Source: Flavobacteriales bacterium MED-G22 (GTDB taxonomy: Bacteria; Bacteroidota; Bacteroidia; Flavobacteriales; Flavobacteriaceae). From it: a stretch of DNA of 52,016 bases. Positions 24,629 through 34,410 of the stretch are shown piece after piece. A program made the position numbers and the translations under genes. Location: contig NTKF01000005.1 of NCBI GenBank assembly GCA_002457295.1, positions 1-52,016 of the forward strand. Reading direction: 5' to 3'. Position 1 is the first letter of the stretch; every line of letters starts with the position of its first letter. The notes under the pieces are model-generated. The model searched no databases. It was not told the DNA's origin and worked only from the letters and a program-made list of their open reading frames with translations.

Positions 24629-26029
24629 ATGAGCGTATATGATGTTGCTGTGATAGGGTCAGGACCTGGAGGCTATGTGGCTGCCATTCGCTGTGCCCAG
24701 TTAGGCTTAAAAACAGTTTTGATTGAAAAATATGATACCTTGGGCGGCACATGTCTCAACGTAGGTTGTATTCCCTCAAAATCACTTTTGGATTCTTCTC
24801 ACCACTACGAAGAAGCAATTAAAAACTTCACTACCCATGGTATTGAAATTAGCGGTGAAATCAAATTAAACTTCAAACAAATGATTGATCGCAAAGCTGC
24901 TGTAGTGGATCAAACTACGAAGGGAATTGATTATTTGATGGAAAAAAATAAAATTACCGTTCTACACGGGGTAGGAAGTTTTGAAGATGCCACTCACATA
25001 AAAATTGATGGAAAGGAGAGCCAAACTATAGAGGCGAAAAACACCATCATTGCAACCGGTTCAAAACCAGCAACATTACCTTTTATTGAGATAGATAAAA
25101 AACGTATTATTACTTCTACTGAAGCCCTTTCTCTCAAAGAAATTCCAAAAAAACTTGTGGTCATTGGTGGAGGTGTAATTGGTTTAGAACTTGGGCAGGT
25201 GTATTGCCGTTTGGGATCTGAAGTTTCTGTCATAGAATATGCAGATCGCATTACGCCAATTATGGATAGTGCACTCTCTCGCGAGTTAATGAAAGTCATG
25301 AAAAAACAAGGTGTTAAATTCTTTTTGTCGCATGCTGTCAATAAAGTAGAACGAAAAAAAGAAATGATCTCAGTTACTGCGCAAGACAAAAAAGGAAATT
25401 TAGTCCAATTTGAAGGAGATTATTGCTTAGTTTCAGTAGGAAGAAAACCTTTTACAGAGGGCTTAAATGCTAAAGCAGCGGGGATAACCCTAAACGAAAG
25501 AGGTCAAGTTGAAGTCAATGAATCTCTTCAGACCAATATACCAAACATTTATGCTATTGGCGATGTGGTTCGAGGTGCCATGTTGGCTCATAAAGCCGAG
25601 GAAGAAGGAGTTGCCGTGGCTGAACGCTTAGCAGGTCAAAAACCTCATATAGATCATAATCTGATTCCTAATGTAATTTATACCTGGCCTGAAGTTGCTG
25701 CTGTAGGCAAAACAGAAGAAGAATTAAAAACTAGTGGAGTTTCTTATAAAGTGGGGCAATTTCCTATGCGCGCTCTTGGACGCGCTCGAGCAAGTATGGA
25801 CACTGACGGCTTTGTTAAAATATTAGCAGATACCAATACAGATGAAGTATTAGGGGTGCATATGATTGGAGCACGTGCAGCTGATCTAATTGCTGAAGCA
25901 GTAACGGCAATGGAATTTAGAGCCTCGGCTGAAGATATAGCTAGGATGAGCCATTCACACCCAACGTATGCTGAGGCTGTAAAAGAAGCCGCTTTAGCAG
26001 CCACTGAAAACAGAGCCCTACACACTTAA
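24629..26029 (+). CDS. lpdA: Dihydrolipoyl dehydrogenase
   Basis: The protein has 466 residues, full length. GSGPGGYVAAIRCAQLG binds FAD. GGTCLNVGCIPSK holds the redox-active Cys pair. GGGVIGLELGQVYCRLG is the NAD site, and the C-terminal HSHPTYAEAVKEAAL carries the catalytic His-Glu. This E3 subunit reoxidises lipoyl groups in the pyruvate and 2-oxoglutarate dehydrogenase complexes and the glycine cleavage system. It stands alone here with its own -7 box and a terminator at 26089-26111. The E1/E2 genes are not in the window. Confidence 0.97.
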   Translation: MSVYDVAVIGSGPGGYVAAIRCAQLGLKTVLIEKYDTLGGTCLNVGCIPSKSLLDSSHHYEEAIKNFTTHGIEISGEIKLNFKQMIDRKAAVVDQTTKGIDYLMEKNKITVLHGVGSFEDATHIKIDGKESQTIEAKNTIIATGSKPATLPFIEIDKKRIITSTEALSLKEIPKKLVVIGGGVIGLELGQVYCRLGSEVSVIEYADRITPIMDSALSRELMKVMKKQGVKFFLSHAVNKVERKKEMISVTAQDKKGNLVQFEGDYCLVSVGRKPFTEGLNAKAAGITLNERGQVEVNESLQTNIPNIYAIGDVVRGAMLAHKAEEEGVAVAERLAGQKPHIDHNLIPNVIYTWPEVAAVGKTEEELKTSGVSYKVGQFPMRALGRARASMDTDGFVKILADTNTDEVLGVHMIGARAADLIAEAVTAMEFRASAEDIARMSHSHPTYAEAVKEAALAATENRALHT

Positions 26030-26088
26030 GATAGCATATCAATTTTAAAATACTTTTTTAGGTCGATAGATTTTGCAAGTTGCAGCGT

Positions 26089-26111
26089 TCATTAAAGAAC
26101 ATCTTTAATGA
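26089..26111 (+). terminator. Rho-independent terminator of lpdA
   Basis: TCATTAAAGA (26089-26098) pairs exactly with TCTTTAATGA (26102-26111) around an ACA loop, with a T run after it. It lies 60 bp past the lpdA stop. It sits inside the open frame that precedes the oxidoreductase gene, which argues that this part is not translated. Confidence 0.7.
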
Positions 26112-26169
26112 GTCTATTTTTAGAAATATTTTGATTCAAATTGATTATATTGCTATAAAATATGCCATT

Positions 26170-27459
26170 TTGAAACGAAGAAATTTCATAGCAAACACCA
26201 CTAAAGCATCAGCAGTATTTAGTATTATACCTAGCCATGTATTAGGTTTTTCAGGAACAAGTCCAAACAGTAAAATCCAAATTGGTTTTATTGGTGCAGG
26301 ACGCCAGGGTAGGGGGCTGATGACAAATTTTGTGAAGTATGATGAAGCCGCTGTCATTGGAGTATCAGATGTTGATCAACTCAAAATGGATTTCTTTTCT
26401 GATACCTACAGAAAAACCGCATTAAGGAAGGATAAGGTGGTAAATAAAATTGAACATTTTCCAGCCTATAGAGATTTGCTCAACAGAAATGATATTGATG
26501 CTGTTGTGATTGCTTCTCCAGACCATTGGCATGCTCAAATGGCTATTGACGCTGCGAAAGCTAGAAAAGATATTTATTGTGAAAAACCACTTTCAAGTAG
26601 TGTAGACGAGGGGCGAGCCATGGTCAATGCCGCTAGAAAATATGATGTGGTTTTTCAAACGGGGAGTATGCAGCGTTCTTGGAGAAATTTTAGACATGGC
26701 GTTGAACTCATTCGCAACGGTCATATTGGTGAAATAAAAACGGTAAACGTATGTGTGGGAAGTCCATGGAAAGCGTGTGAACTTCCTGCTCAACCCACTC
26801 CAGAAAATATTGATTGGAATGAATGGATAGGTCCAGCACCCTATCGAGCATATCACAGAGATTTAGCTTGTCCTCTTGATGATAATAGATGGGGCATGTG
26901 GAGAGATTATAAGCCTTTTGGTGGTGGAATGATTACCGACTGGGGCGCCCATATGTTTGATATCGTGCAATGGGCACTCGATCAAGACGCCAGTGGTCCA
27001 GTGACTTTTACACCCCCAAACCAACGGGCTGAAATTGGGTTGGCTTTTACCTATAAAAATGGTATCACTGTTAGTCATACAAATTGGGGAAGAAGATGCA
27101 ACGAAATTCAATTTATTGGAACGGAGGGTCGTCTTGAAGTGAGTAGAGATTATTTGAAAACCTATCCTGATTCAAACCTAGCTAAAGAAGACCTACCTGA
27201 TTCAGCAAAAGAAAGAGTCTATTTTAGTGAAAATCATCATTTAGACTGGTTGCAAGCTATAGAGGAAAGAACTAGGCCTATTTGTGATGTGGAAGTAGGG
27301 CACAGAACGGCATCAGTATGCAATATTGCTAACATTGCCTATGACCTTCAAAGACCTTTAGTTTGGAATCCTTTCACAGAAAAATTTGTTAATGATGCAG
27401 GAGCTAACCTAATGCTAGGGAGAACCTATAGGGGCTCATGGGATTATAGAAGTTTTTAA
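26170..27459 (+). CDS. Gfo/Idh/MocA-family oxidoreductase with Tat signal
   Basis: The frame has no in-frame ATG before the Rossmann fold. TTG at 26170 gives (M)KRRNFIANTTKASAVFSI and IPSHVLG, a twin-arginine signal typical of secreted family members, so I choose it (429 residues). The open part upstream of it contains a terminator. KIQIGFIGAGRQGRG binds NAD(P); SPDHWH, EKPLSSSVDEGRAMV (the EKP loop) and TDWGAHMFDIVQWAL (active-site His/Asp) are clear. Such proteins oxidise or epimerise sugars, or cleave glycosides via a 3-keto step, in the periplasm. It overlaps argH tail-to-tail by 4 bp. Confidence 0.85.
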   Translation: MKRRNFIANTTKASAVFSIIPSHVLGFSGTSPNSKIQIGFIGAGRQGRGLMTNFVKYDEAAVIGVSDVDQLKMDFFSDTYRKTALRKDKVVNKIEHFPAYRDLLNRNDIDAVVIASPDHWHAQMAIDAAKARKDIYCEKPLSSSVDEGRAMVNAARKYDVVFQTGSMQRSWRNFRHGVELIRNGHIGEIKTVNVCVGSPWKACELPAQPTPENIDWNEWIGPAPYRAYHRDLACPLDDNRWGMWRDYKPFGGGMITDWGAHMFDIVQWALDQDASGPVTFTPPNQRAEIGLAFTYKNGITVSHTNWGRRCNEIQFIGTEGRLEVSRDYLKTYPDSNLAKEDLPDSAKERVYFSENHHLDWLQAIEERTRPICDVEVGHRTASVCNIANIAYDLQRPLVWNPFTEKFVNDAGANLMLGRTYRGSWDYRSF

Positions 27460-28739
27460 TCGAGTTGAGTCTGCATTTTTGATCGAATGGCTTCAAGGGC
27501 AAGATTACCTATGCTGCCCAAATGGGAATGGCTAACTCTCTTTTCAGGTTTATAATTGCCAGCAGCAATTTCCTCGCTCATTTTTTTATAGGCTTCTCGA
27601 AAAGGCATTCCCCCTTTTACCCATTCATTGAGCGTATCGACACTAAAGAGATAGTCATATTTTGACAACTCTAAAAGATTTTTGTTCACCTCAATTTGGG
27701 CTAAGCTATATTGAAACATATCCAAACACGATTTAATTTCTTGGAATGCTTCAATGAGAAGGCCTTTTGCAAGTTGCATCTCTCTATGATAGCCACTAGG
27801 TAAATTAGAATTCAATAAACTCAATTGATGAGGTAGGCCTTGAAGTAAATTGCACTTTCCTCTTATCAACTCAAAAATATCTGGATTTTTTTTATGGGGC
27901 ATGATGCTTGAACCTGTGGTTAGTTTTTCGGGAAAATGAATAAAGTCAAAATCTTGACCCATATAAAGACAAATGTCCATGGCCAATTTTGATAGAGTGG
28001 CTCCCAATTGTCCAACGGCTTGAATGGCAGCTTTTTCAACTTTCCCTCTCCCCATTTGTGCAGCCACCACATTATATTTTAAGTCAGAAAATTCAAGTGC
28101 ATCAGTTGTGGCTTTTCGATCAATAGGAAAGGAAGTTCCAAACCCTGCAGCACTCCCCAATGGATTTTGATCAGCCATAGCAAAAGCAGCATTGAACATC
28201 ACAAGATCATCGATCAGAGTTTCAGCGTAGGCAGAAAACCAAAGCCCAAAAGAGGAGGGCATAGCAACTTGCATATGCGTGTAGCCTGGTAATAACACTT
28301 CTTTATTTTTTTTAGCTAATTCTAAGAGCAATTCAAACAGAGAAAATGTAGATTTTTTAATGGCTTGAATTTCCTCTTTTACATATAATTGAAGAGCCAC
28401 CAAAACTTGATCATTTCTCGATCGGGCGGTGTGAATCTTTTTTCCTAAAGCCCCAAGTTTTTCGGTCAGAAGAAATTCAATTCGTGAATGCATATCTTCA
28501 AAAGAGTCTGGAATAGAAAACGTTCCATTTTCAACAGTTTGAGCAATGGCTTTTAATTCTATTGTCAACTTTTTTGCTTCATCTTTAGTCAACAAACCAA
28601 CCTTAGCTAACATGTTTGCGTGAGCTATGGAAGCCTTACAATCATATTGCACTAAAATCAAATCGTATTCACGATCTTTTCCTACCGTAAATGAATCTAC
28701 TTTGCTATCAATTGAATTTGCTTTTTGCCACAATTTCAT
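27456..28739 (-). CDS. argH: Argininosuccinate lyase
   Basis: The protein has 427 residues, slightly short for the family. The signature GSSIMPHKKNPD (catalytic Ser loop) and HTARSRNDQV, LPGYTHMQVAMP and DPNLSSAAGFG-like QNPLGSAAGFG are present. It splits argininosuccinate to arginine and fumarate, the last step of the pathway, and is the last gene of the arg operon. The gap to argE is 2 bp. Its stop overlaps that of the oxidoreductase gene, leaving no room for a separate terminator. Confidence 0.95.
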   Translation of the reverse strand: MKLWQKANSIDSKVDSFTVGKDREYDLILVQYDCKASIAHANMLAKVGLLTKDEAKKLTIELKAIAQTVENGTFSIPDSFEDMHSRIEFLLTEKLGALGKKIHTARSRNDQVLVALQLYVKEEIQAIKKSTFSLFELLLELAKKNKEVLLPGYTHMQVAMPSSFGLWFSAYAETLIDDLVMFNAAFAMADQNPLGSAAGFGTSFPIDRKATTDALEFSDLKYNVVAAQMGRGKVEKAAIQAVGQLGATLSKLAMDICLYMGQDFDFIHFPEKLTTGSSIMPHKKNPDIFELIRGKCNLLQGLPHQLSLLNSNLPSGYHREMQLAKGLLIEAFQEIKSCLDMFQYSLAQIEVNKNLLELSKYDYLFSVDTLNEWVKGGMPFREAYKKMSEEIAAGNYKPEKRVSHSHLGSIGNLALEAIRSKMQTQLD

Positions 28740-28741
28740 AA

Positions 28742-29794
28742 CTATAAAATTTGTTTTAAAAGAGAAATATAAAATCCAATACCCTCTTCAATTTCATTCG
28801 TATAAATAAACTCATCGGCCGTATGAGATCGAGTAGAATCACCTGGGCCAAGTTTCAATGAAGGACAGCTAAGTGCCGCCTGATCAGATAATGTTGGCGA
28901 ACCGTAAGTCTTTTTTCCCAATTCAACTCCAGCTACTACCAAAGGATGGTTAATCGGAATCGAAGAGCTTCTCAGATGTAATGAGCGGGCTTCTACCTCG
29001 CAATCTAATTCTTTTTTCAAGATAGTTTCTATTTCTTCATTAGTATAACGATCATTTACCCGTGCGTCAAGCACCATTTTAACTGTTGCTGGAATTACAT
29101 TATGTTGTCGACCAGCCTCTATTTGAGTTAGTGTCACTTTGACTTCACCCAAGGTGTCAGACACTTTTGGAAATCTAAGATTTTCAATAGCCTTAATAAT
29201 TTTAGGCACTTTCAATAAAGCTTGATCATCATTGGGATGGGCTGCATGACTAGGCTTACCATACACCGTAGCATCTAAAACAACCAACCCTTTTTCTGCA
29301 ACGGCTAGGTCTAACAGAGTGGGTTCACCAACTATTGCTAAATCAATATTTGGTAGATGCGGCAACAAGCCTCTTAAGCTATTTACACCCGCCGTTTCTT
29401 CTTCTGCAGTGGCTGCAATAAGCAAGTTATAGTTGGGGTTTGGATGTTCAAAAAAATGATAAAAAAGGGCTATTAAGCTTACCAGAGCACCACCAGCGTC
29501 ATTGCTTCCTAAACCGTATAATTTTTTATTGATAATGTCAGCAGAAAAAGGATCACGAGTGTAAGCTTTATTAGGTTGCACAGTATCGTGATGAGAATTT
29601 AATAGTAGAGTAGGCTTTTTTGGATCAAAGTTTTTATTCTTTGCCCACACATTATTTTTCCATCGCTGTGTCTCTATTCCTCGTTTTTGTAACCAATTTT
29701 CAATACATACTGCTGTTTGATCCTCTTCTCCAGAAAAAGAAGGGATTTCAATCAATTCTTGCAATAAAGCAATTGCTTCTTGGGGGGCTTTCAT
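28742..29794 (-). CDS. argE: Acyl-ornithine/acyl-citrulline deacylase (ArgE/DapE M20 family)
   Basis: The protein has 350 residues, M20 peptidase fold. Metal sites: LLNSHHDTV, SNDAGGALV (bridging Asp), and AATAEEETAGV with the catalytic Glu pair; a dimerisation domain lies between (about residues 170-280). In organisms with an ArgF'-type carbamoyltransferase the enzyme removes the acyl group from acylcitrulline rather than acylornithine. Whether the acyl group is acetyl or succinyl is not visible. The ATG overlaps argB's stop by 4 bp. Confidence 0.92.
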   Translation of the reverse strand: MKAPQEAIALLQELIEIPSFSGEEDQTAVCIENWLQKRGIETQRWKNNVWAKNKNFDPKKPTLLLNSHHDTVQPNKAYTRDPFSADIINKKLYGLGSNDAGGALVSLIALFYHFFEHPNPNYNLLIAATAEEETAGVNSLRGLLPHLPNIDLAIVGEPTLLDLAVAEKGLVVLDATVYGKPSHAAHPNDDQALLKVPKIIKAIENLRFPKVSDTLGEVKVTLTQIEAGRQHNVIPATVKMVLDARVNDRYTNEEIETILKKELDCEVEARSLHLRSSSIPINHPLVVAGVELGKKTYGSPTLSDQAALSCPSLKLGPGDSTRSHTADEFIYTNEIEEGIGFYISLLKQIL

Positions 29795-30570
29795 AATTCT
29801 ATTTTGGTATAAAAACTTGTTTTGTCAAACATTTTAGGTCCTCCAACGTGTACTTTTTGGACTCCTTTTTTGAGTGCTTCAAAACAATTGTGCAATTTGG
29901 GAAGCATTCCTCCAGCAATGTTTTCTGAGGCCTTTAATTGCTCATATTTTTGTAAATCGATAGTTCTAATAATAGAGGTTTCATCGTTTATATTTTCAAG
30001 CACTCCATCCTTGTCAAAACAATAGTGAAGATGGACGTCATAATGTTCTGTCAATGCAGCAGCAACAGTGGCAGCAATAGTATCAGCATTGGTATTTAAT
30101 AATTGCCCCTCTCCATCATGTGTTATGGGAGACATAACGGGCACTATATCTAAGGAAATTAATGCTGTTATGCTTTTTGTGTTTACTGTTGTTATGTCTC
30201 CCACAAAACCAAAGTCAATGGGTGCTGCAACTCTTTTTTGTGCTAAAATAGAATTGCCGTCTGCACCACTCAATCCTAAAGCATTAGAACCATGAGCCTG
30301 TAATTGGGCTACAATTTTTTTATTGATTAGCCCCCCATATACCATGGTAATAATTTCCAAGTTAGAAGCATCGGTAATTCTTCTTCCTTCAATCATCTGC
30401 ACTGATAAACCCATTTTTTCAGCCATAGATGTAGCCATTTTACCACCCCCATGTACCAACACTTTCGCACCTTCAAGTTGAGCGAACCGATTTAAAAAGG
30501 AGTCCAATTGAATGGCATCGTCAATTAGATTTCCTCCGATTTTGATCAGATTGAGTTTATTCATTTTCAA
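29791..30570 (-). CDS. argB: Acylglutamate kinase
   Basis: The protein has 259 residues, amino acid kinase fold: KIGGNLIDD at the start, VHGGGKMATSMAEKMG, GLINKKIVAQLQ, LLNTNADTIAATVAAAL and CFDKDGVLEN. It phosphorylates the gamma-carboxyl of N-acylglutamate, the second step of arginine synthesis. There is no N-terminal helix of the kind associated with arginine feedback inhibition. The start at 30570 overlaps argF' by 14 bp; the second Met (two codons on) would reduce the overlap to 8. Confidence 0.95.
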   Translation of the reverse strand: MKMNKLNLIKIGGNLIDDAIQLDSFLNRFAQLEGAKVLVHGGGKMATSMAEKMGLSVQMIEGRRITDASNLEIITMVYGGLINKKIVAQLQAHGSNALGLSGADGNSILAQKRVAAPIDFGFVGDITTVNTKSITALISLDIVPVMSPITHDGEGQLLNTNADTIAATVAAALTEHYDVHLHYCFDKDGVLENINDETSIIRTIDLQKYEQLKASENIAGGMLPKLHNCFEALKKGVQKVHVGGPKMFDKTSFYTKIEL

Positions 30571-31510
30571 GCAATAATTTCATAACAGCTTGCGCTGAAT
30601 AGACACGATTCAGAGCTTGTTGTATGGTGAGGTTGGTTGCAGCATTGTCAAGCACAGCGTCGCTGGCCACAATATTTCTCCGAATGGGGAGGCAATGCAT
30701 AAATTTAGCATTATTAGTACGGTTCATTTTTTCTTGGGTAATCTGCCAAGTTTCATCTGTACGAAGAATTTTTCCATAGTCTGTATAGGAACACCAATTT
30801 TTAGCATAAATAAAATCAGCATCTTCAAAAGCCTCATCTTGGCTATAGTATAAAGGAGTTTGTTTTGTTATCTCCTTGTTAAGTTCATACCCTTCAGGTT
30901 GGGCTATAACAAAATCTGCATCCATATGATCCATCATTTTGGTAAAGGAGTTCCCCACTGCATGAGGCAATGCCTTTGGATGAGGTGCCCAACTCAACAC
31001 TACTTTAGGTCTTTTTATGGTTTGATTTTCTTTAATTGTGATAGCATCTGCTAAAGCTTGTAGAGGGTGTGCGGTAGCACTCTCCATATTAATGATCGGA
31101 ATGGTAGCGTATTTTGCAAAGCTTCTAAGCACAACTTCAGTCTCATCTTTTTCTTTGTCAGTCAGGGTGGCAAAGGCTCTAATGGCCACCATATCACAAT
31201 ATTGAGAAACAACTCTTGCTGCTTCTTTGACATGCTCAGATCGTAAACCGCTCATCTGCGTACCATCTTCAAACTCCAATGCCCACGCCTCATTAGAAAA
31301 ATTCATAACCATCACTTGAATGCCCAAATGTTTAGCTGCCTTTTGAGTGCTTAAACGAGTGCGCAGACTGGGATTAAAAAAAAGCATTCCTAAGGTTTTC
31401 TTCTTTCCTGCACTTTCATATTGCCAAGGATTTTTTTTAAGCGAAATAGCAAGGTCTAATGCACTTTCGAAATGGGGTAAATCGTCTAGGGTTATAAAAT
31501 TATTCATCAA
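30557..31510 (-). CDS. argF': N-acylornithine carbamoyltransferase (ArgF' type)
   Basis: The protein has 317 residues. The carbamoyl-phosphate loop reads NPSLRTRLS instead of the S-T-R-T of ordinary ornithine transcarbamylase, and HCLPIRRN is the family's late motif, with MESATAHPLQALADA between. These are features of the Bacteroidota/Xanthomonas acyl-ornithine enzymes, which act on acetyl- or succinyl-ornithine. Together with argE downstream it implies the route through acylcitrulline. The acyl specificity is set by one loop residue I cannot assign with confidence. The start overlaps the argD stop by 4 bp. Confidence 0.93.
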   Translation of the reverse strand: MMNNFITLDDLPHFESALDLAISLKKNPWQYESAGKKKTLGMLFFNPSLRTRLSTQKAAKHLGIQVMVMNFSNEAWALEFEDGTQMSGLRSEHVKEAARVVSQYCDMVAIRAFATLTDKEKDETEVVLRSFAKYATIPIINMESATAHPLQALADAITIKENQTIKRPKVVLSWAPHPKALPHAVGNSFTKMMDHMDADFVIAQPEGYELNKEITKQTPLYYSQDEAFEDADFIYAKNWCSYTDYGKILRTDETWQITQEKMNRTNNAKFMHCLPIRRNIVASDAVLDNAATNLTIQQALNRVYSAQAVMKLLLENE

Positions 31511-32634
31511 TTTAGTTCATTTTCTAAAGCATCAAAAAATTGGGCAAAATGTGATTCAGTTATTGTGAGTGGCGGAAGAATTCTAATCAATTTTTTATTG
31601 CTGCTTCCACCAGTAAAAATGTGATGTTTTAAGATTAATTCTTTTCTTAAGGCCCCCACCTCAAAATCAAATTCAAGTCCTAGCATGAGTCCACGCCCTT
31701 TACTTTTTCTTATTGCGGGAATTTTTTTTGCTCGCGAGACAAAATAAGATTCTAATGCCTTCGTTTTTTCTTGCAATCGTTCTTTTTTAAGCACTTCTAA
31801 AACACTCAATGAGGCGGTACATGCAAGATGATTTCCACCAAATGTTGTGCCTAATAATCCATATTTTGATTTAATATCAGGGTGAATCAAAATTCCACCG
31901 ATTGGAAAACCATTTCCCATTCCTTTAGCCATCGTAATAATATGCGGTGAAATACGGTATTTCTGAAAAGCAAAAAAAGTACCTGTGCGTGCAAAGCCAG
32001 ATTGAACTTCATCTGCAATAAGACAGGCATCAAATTTTTTGCATAACGACTCCATAGCATAAATAAATCCTTCATCGGGTTGATCCAATCCGCCAACCCC
32101 TTGTATGGCTTCAAATATAACTGCACAAACGTCACCTTTTTTCAACTCCTTTTCTAGTAGAATGTGATCGTTAAAAGGTAAAAATGTGACTTCATGTTGT
32201 GCATTTAAAGGAGCATTGATAGAGGGATTATCTGTAACAGATACCGCTGCGGAAGTTCTTCCATGGAATGCGTTTTCAAATGCAATTACTCGTTTTTTTT
32301 GCGTGTGGAATGAAGCAAGTTTTAGGGCGTTTTCAATAGCTTCTGCCCCAGTGCTGCATAAGAATAGTTGGTAGTCATAAAGACAAGAATGTTCAGCAAT
32401 CGCATTTGCAAGTTGCCCTTGTAATGGATTTTTAACAGCGTTTGAATAAAAAGCAATTTGATCTAGTTGCTCTTTGATATTAGACACAAAATCAGATTGA
32501 CTATGTCCTATTGAAATAACGGCGTGTCCGCCATACAGATCTAGATATTTTGTGCCATGAGCATCATAGACATACACATCCTCTGCCCTTGTAGGGGTTA
32601 CATCATAAAGCGGATAGACATCAAATAGTTTCAT
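31507..32634 (-). CDS. argD: Acylornithine aminotransferase
   Basis: The protein has 375 residues, class III PLP aminotransferase: CSTGAEAIENALKLA (PLP phosphate), FHGRTSAAVSVT, LIADEVQSGFARTGTFFAF with the PLP-binding Asp, and ITMAKGMGNGFPIGG with the Schiff-base Lys, then TTFGGNHLAC. It aminates acylglutamate semialdehyde to acylornithine. The length is somewhat short at the N-terminus compared with E. coli ArgD. It abuts proC with no gap. Confidence 0.95.
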   Translation of the reverse strand: MKLFDVYPLYDVTPTRAEDVYVYDAHGTKYLDLYGGHAVISIGHSQSDFVSNIKEQLDQIAFYSNAVKNPLQGQLANAIAEHSCLYDYQLFLCSTGAEAIENALKLASFHTQKKRVIAFENAFHGRTSAAVSVTDNPSINAPLNAQHEVTFLPFNDHILLEKELKKGDVCAVIFEAIQGVGGLDQPDEGFIYAMESLCKKFDACLIADEVQSGFARTGTFFAFQKYRISPHIITMAKGMGNGFPIGGILIHPDIKSKYGLLGTTFGGNHLACTASLSVLEVLKKERLQEKTKALESYFVSRAKKIPAIRKSKGRGLMLGLEFDFEVGALRKELILKHHIFTGGSSNKKLIRILPPLTITESHFAQFFDALENELN

Positions 32635-33429
32635 TTATTGTTTTGCAATTTCATGAATTTTTTCAAAAGAAGCCATCAATCCTTTAATTAAAGAGGAACT
32701 CAATCCTTCGTGTTCCATTTGGTTTAAGCCAGTAATTGTACATCCTCTTGGAGTAGTGACTTTATCAATTTCTGTTTCAGGGTGGGTGTCAGAATCAATC
32801 AAAAGATTAGCAGCTCCCATAGCAGTATACATTGACATTTTGAGTGCGATATCGGCATCAAAACCCATTTGTACTCCTCCTTGTGTAGTTGCTCTTATGA
32901 GTCGCATCCAAAAGGCTATACCACTGGCACACATCACGGTAGCTGCTTGCATGTGTTTTTCATCGATAATGATGGAAGTGCCTAGTCCATTAAAAATTGC
33001 TTCTGCAATGGCGATGCGTTTTTCTCCCAATGCATTTGAGCAAAGACAGGTCATTGACTTAGCCACAGAAATCGCCGTGTTGGGCATTGAACGGATTATT
33101 GGTGTAGAAGCACCCACGATAGCTTCAATTCGGGCAATAGAAAAACCAGTAATAGTAGATATCAAAATATGTTTGTCGTTCAAATGGGATTTAATCTCAT
33201 TTAAAATGCCCTCCATTTGACTTGGTTGCACAGCAAAAATTAAAATATCTGAAGCAGCAACGGCTTTTTTATTGTCTTGAGTCACATAAACCTGATCATA
33301 TTCTTTCCACGGATCAAGAGTTTCCAAGTCACGTTTTGTTAAATACAAGGCAGTGTAAGTATTATTTATTACTAATCCTTTAGCAATACTTAATCCTAAA
33401 TTTCCAGTTCCTATAATGGCAATTTTCAT
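32635..33429 (-). CDS. proC: Pyrroline-5-carboxylate reductase
   Basis: The protein has 264 residues: IGTGNLGLSIAKGL binds NAD(P)H; FAVQPSQ, RSMPNTAISV, and the C-terminal KVTTPRGCTITGLNQMEHEGL (TPGG-like loop) mark the P5C reductase family. It makes proline from pyrroline-5-carboxylate. Its place inside the arg operon links proline and arginine synthesis; deacylation or transamination of ornithine could feed it. The gap to argC is 9 bp. Confidence 0.93.
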   Translation of the reverse strand: MKIAIIGTGNLGLSIAKGLVINNTYTALYLTKRDLETLDPWKEYDQVYVTQDNKKAVAASDILIFAVQPSQMEGILNEIKSHLNDKHILISTITGFSIARIEAIVGASTPIIRSMPNTAISVAKSMTCLCSNALGEKRIAIAEAIFNGLGTSIIIDEKHMQAATVMCASGIAFWMRLIRATTQGGVQMGFDADIALKMSMYTAMGAANLLIDSDTHPETEIDKVTTPRGCTITGLNQMEHEGLSSSLIKGLMASFEKIHEIAKQ

Positions 33430-33438
33430 ACTAATGAT

Positions 33439-34410
33439 TTAAAAAGTTGATGCTTTAAGTCGCAGACCCAAATCTTCTTCCCAACCCATAATTAGGTTTA
33501 GGTTCTGAATGGCCTGCCCTGAGGCACCTTTAATTAGATTGTCTATAATACTTGTGATTAAAAGCTTGTTTTCATGTTGATGCAAATGCAAAAAACAGAA
33601 GTTAGAATTCACAACTTGTTTTAAATGAAGTGGGCGCGTTGCAATTTGAGTAAAAGGATGTGCATCATAAAATTGTTCATAGAGAGCATTTGCCTCCTCT
33701 AAGCTACCTTCAAAGTCAGTGTAGACTGTAGCAAAAATACCTCGAGTAAATGCTCCCCTTTGTGGCAAAAAATAAAAGTTAGTGTCTGCTCCTAGTGCAC
33801 TCAGGGTTTCTTTTATTTCTGCAAGATGTTGATGAGTAAATGGTTTATACCATGACAAGTTCGTATTACGCCAACTAAAATGTGAGGTGGCACTCAACCC
33901 TACACCGGCACCAGTGCTTCCAGTTGTAGCATTGACATGAATGTCATTTTTCAAATCTCCACTCTGAGCGAGGGGTAGAAGAGCTAATTGAATAGCGGTC
34001 GCAAAACAACCTGGATTGGCTATAGCTCTAGCTTTTTTAATTTTTTCTCGTTGAAACTCTGGAAGTCCATAGGTAAAGGTTGTTTTTTCCCACTGATGAT
34101 CTGCATTGAGTCTAAAATCATTTCCCAAATCAATTATTATGGTTTTGTCACTAAAGCTATGTTGTGCTAAAAAGCGTTGTGAGTTTCCATGTCCTAAGCA
34201 AAGAAAAACAACATCAACAGACAAGTCAACAGTGTCTGTAAAAACCATATTCAGGGTTCCTAAAAGATCAGGATGTGCCTCAGTGAGTGGTTTCCCTGCT
34301 CGCGTTGTACTATAAACAAAAGCAATTGAAAGTTTAGGATGATGAGCAAGCAACCGTATTAGTTCCCCACCTGTATAACCTGAGCCACCAATAATACCAA
34401 CTGATTTCAT
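33439..34410 (-). CDS. argC: N-acyl-gamma-glutamyl-phosphate reductase
   Basis: The protein has 323 residues: GIIGGSGYTGGELIRLLAHH binds NADPH, LCLGHGNSQ, and NPGCFATAIQLALLPL carries the catalytic Cys, with HQHLAEIKETL providing the His. It reduces acylglutamyl phosphate to the semialdehyde, the third step of the pathway. The start overlaps the argG stop by 4 bp. Confidence 0.95.
   Translation of the reverse strand: MKSVGIIGGSGYTGGELIRLLAHHPKLSIAFVYSTTRAGKPLTEAHPDLLGTLNMVFTDTVDLSVDVVFLCLGHGNSQRFLAQHSFSDKTIIIDLGNDFRLNADHQWEKTTFTYGLPEFQREKIKKARAIANPGCFATAIQLALLPLAQSGDLKNDIHVNATTGSTGAGVGLSATSHFSWRNTNLSWYKPFTHQHLAEIKETLSALGADTNFYFLPQRGAFTRGIFATVYTDFEGSLEEANALYEQFYDAHPFTQIATRPLHLKQVVNSNFCFLHLHQHENKLLITSIIDNLIKGASGQAIQNLNLIMGWEEDLGLRLKASTF

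Noticed and set aside
32756..33220. 154-codon open frame antisense to proC
   Set aside because: Mirror of a well-conserved gene; its translation has no recognisable motif. The same applies to the 157-codon frame antisense to ribBA at 17785-18258.
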